Part shown: in pieces, positions 4,331 through 6,148 of the stretch
How the letters are laid out: each line of letters opens with the position of its first letter
How positions within the stretch are numbered: position 1 is the stretch's first letter
Source: Gammaproteobacteria bacterium
Lineage (GTDB): Bacteria > Pseudomonadota > Gammaproteobacteria > Arenicellales > JAOTYS01
Assembly: GCA_029861795.1 (NCBI GenBank)
Contig: JAOTYS010000284.1
Coordinates: 1-6,148 of the forward strand
Direction of reading: 5' to 3'
Length of the DNA stretch: 6,148 bases
Program-made: the position numbers and the translations under genes
The notes under the pieces: generated by a model
The model's input: the letters and a program-made list of their open reading frames with translations, nothing else
Told to the model about the DNA's origin: nothing
Database searches by the model: none

Positions 4331-6148
4331 ATGAACAAGCTACTCACGGCCCTGATCTTATCCTCCGCATTTTTCATCTGGAGCAGCAGCGCCGGTGCGC
4401 AGGATAGCGTGCTCGAGTTTAAAGGTAAGATCGCAAAATCCTACGAAGAATCGGTGGAGTGGTGGCCGCCGGAGAAACGACCGCCCGAGGGCGCACCAAA
4501 TGTCCTGATCCTGCTTCTGGACGATGTTGGATTCGCACAGCTAGGACAATCGTTTGGCGGACTCATCGAGACGCCAAACATCGACCGGCTGGCTGCAAAC
4601 GGATTGCGCTACAACAATTTCCACACCACGGCCCTCTGTTCACCTTCGCGTGCCACATTGATGGCGGGCCGTAATCCTCATTCTATCGGGCTCGGCAGTC
4701 ACGCGCTCACCGCCATGGGATTCCCCGGCTATAACGCGATAGTGCCGGAAACCGCCAAGTCGGTGGCCAACTACCTGCAGGAGTCGGGTTACGTCAACTA
4801 TGCGCTTGGTAAGTGGGACCACACACCGCTCTATGAAGTCTCCCAGGTCGGCCCGTTCCACCGCTGGCCGAGCGGCGAGGGTTTTGACCATGGCTACAAC
4901 TTCATGGCGGCGGACGTCCACCAGTTCATTCCGGTGATGTGGAACGATCACACGCCGGAAGAATATCGCAAAACCTATCACCTAGATAAAGACCTTGCCG
5001 ACCGGGCCATCGATTGGATCACCGGGCATAAGTCGATCAAGCCAGATCTTCCCTTCATGATGCTGTGGGCTTCCGGATCCATGCATTCTCCACACCAGGC
5101 GCCGCCGGAGTACCGGGCAAAGTACCGCGGTAAATTCGACATGGGCTGGGACAAGGCGCGCGAGATGATCCTGGAGAAGCAGAAGGAACTCGGCGTGGTA
5201 CCGCCGAACACGAAGCTCACCGAGCGGATCGACGAGATACCCGCGTGGGATTCACTCAATGAAGACGAGAAACTGCTTTACGCGCGTCAGATGGAAGTCT
5301 TTGCAGCGCAGATGGAGCATGTCGATCACCAGATGGGACGTATCATCGACACGCTCGAGCGAATTGGTGAATTGGATAATACGCTGATCTTTGTGACGGC
5401 CGATAATGGCGCGAGCGGCGAGGGCGGCCTTGCCGGCACGTTTAACGAGACTTATGTGCTCAACGGTCTGCAAACGCCGTTCGAGGCCAATATGCGCAAC
5501 TATGCGCTGTGGGGTGACCCGACGACCTATCCGCACTATCACGCCGGCTGGGCCATGGCGGGTAACACGCCGTTCCGTTACTTCAAACAGAGCGAACACC
5601 GCGGCGGACAAACTGACGCATTGGTGGTGCATTGGCCAGATGGGATCGAAGCGAAAGGCGAGATCCGCAACCAGTACCATCACATCAGTGACATCGCCCC
5701 GACCATCCTCGAAGCGGCCAAGCTGGAAGTGCCCGAAACCTATCACGGCATTAAGCAACAACCCATGGACGGCAAGTCGATGATGTATTCGTTCAACGAT
5801 GCCGATGCGCCCAACGTAAAGGATCGCCAGTACTACGAGATGTTCGGTAATCGTGCGATCTGGGTCGACGGGTGGAAAGCAGTGACGCTGCATGGCAAGC
5901 GGATGCCATGGGTAATCGGATCTGTCACCCCATTTGAGGATGATGTGTGGGAGCTGTACCACGTGGCCGAGGATTTCTCGGAAAGCGCCGACCTTGCCGA
6001 CAAGCACCCGCAGAAGCTCGAGGAGTTGAAGAAGATTTTCGAAGAGGAGGCCTGGAAGTACAACGTCTACCCGCTCTACGATGACATGATCAAGCGGCTG
6101 GCCGGAACGCAGGACATCCTCTTTGGAGACAAGAAAGAGTATGTCTAC
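4331..6148 (+). CDS. Secreted arylsulfatase (formylglycine-dependent sulfatase, 3' end outside window)
   Basis: Predicted to hydrolyse sulfate esters in the periplasm or outside the cell; the substrate is unknown. 606 codons are open to the right edge without a stop. Residues 1-23 form a Sec signal peptide with a likely AGA|QD cleavage site. The sulfatase domain begins at NVLILLLDDVGF (metal-binding Asp64, Asp65). LCSPSRATLMAGR carries Cys103 and Arg107 and fits the CXPXR signature, in which Cys is converted to formylglycine by a maturase. Lys161 is in GKWD, His252 in MHSPH, Asp358-Asn359 in TADNG, and Lys419 in YFKQSEHRGG; all fit the family's active site. The usual GKWH reads GKWDH here, so the canonical His is replaced by Asp163 with His164 next to it. 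The C-terminal part (ELYHVAEDFSESADLA onward) is the normal small subdomain, so only a short end is probably missing. It is preceded by its own leader and is not in an operon with the genes to its left. A phosphonate monoester hydrolase of the same superfamily is less likely. Confidence 0.95.
   Translation, partial: MNKLLTALILSSAFFIWSSSAGAQDSVLEFKGKIAKSYEESVEWWPPEKRPPEGAPNVLILLLDDVGFAQLGQSFGGLIETPNIDRLAANGLRYNNFHTTALCSPSRATLMAGRNPHSIGLGSHALTAMGFPGYNAIVPETAKSVANYLQESGYVNYALGKWDHTPLYEVSQVGPFHRWPSGEGFDHGYNFMAADVHQFIPVMWNDHTPEEYRKTYHLDKDLADRAIDWITGHKSIKPDLPFMMLWASGSMHSPHQAPPEYRAKYRGKFDMGWDKAREMILEKQKELGVVPPNTKLTERIDEIPAWDSLNEDEKLLYARQMEVFAAQMEHVDHQMGRIIDTLERIGELDNTLIFVTADNGASGEGGLAGTFNETYVLNGLQTPFEANMRNYALWGDPTTYPHYHAGWAMAGNTPFRYFKQSEHRGGQTDALVVHWPDGIEAKGEIRNQYHHISDIAPTILEAAKLEVPETYHGIKQQPMDGKSMMYSFNDADAPNVKDRQYYEMFGNRAIWVDGWKAVTLHGKRMPWVIGSVTPFEDDVWELYHVAEDFSESADLADKHPQKLEELKKIFEEEAWKYNVYPLYDDMIKRLAGTQDILFGDKKEYVY

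Noticed and set aside
5252..6007. 251-aa minus-strand ORF
   Set aside because: It lies fully antisense to the arylsulfatase, whose motifs and signal peptide are clear. No family motif is seen; such long shadows are common opposite G+C-rich coding DNA.

Overview
The window looks like chromosomal DNA of a Gram-negative bacterium, most plausibly an environmental or marine gammaproteobacterium. This rests on an exported octahaem cytochrome, a periplasmic sulfatase with a Sec signal peptide, Shine-Dalgarno starts and a moderate G+C content. The taxonomic placement is an inference from gene style, not a search result.

Layout. (1) 1-2256, plus strand: the 3' part of a multihaem c-type cytochrome with eight CXXCH motifs, followed by HEAT-like and TPR repeats. 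It is open at the left edge and begins in the window just at a possible lipobox. (2) 2279-4042: an accessory stretch in which two type II toxin-antitoxin (TA) modules alternate with short palindromic repeats. The order is palindromic element A (2279-2400), a Phd/YefM antitoxin plus a VapC-type PIN toxin (2405-3038), element B (3100-3275, same family and orientation as A), a MazF/PemK toxin with a ribbon-helix-helix antitoxin on the minus strand (3312-3885), and hairpin element C (3957-4042, a different sequence with the same design). (3) 4331-6148, plus strand: a secreted arylsulfatase with a strong Shine-Dalgarno sequence, open at the right edge.

Main observations. The VapC toxin is split by a one-base frameshift in an A5 tract: the family start MKLLLDTHVWLW lies in one frame and the other catalytic acids in another. 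A naive reading gives a misleading 172-aa ORF starting at 2520. Elements A and B are about 94% identical over 93 bp and bracket the vapBC-like module as direct repeats 834 bp apart. Elements A, B and C all have GGGTC/GGGGTC termini, and the roughly 10-nt sequence just outside the terminus is reiterated; in B it occurs four times on each side. This shared design is the least explained signal in the window.

The cytochrome (electron transfer in the periplasm or on the outer surface) and the sulfatase (sulfate ester hydrolysis in the periplasm) show no obvious pathway link. The TA and repeat stretch between them looks like an insertion hot spot. There are no tRNA or rRNA genes, no CRISPR array and no recognisable transposase or integrase in the window.
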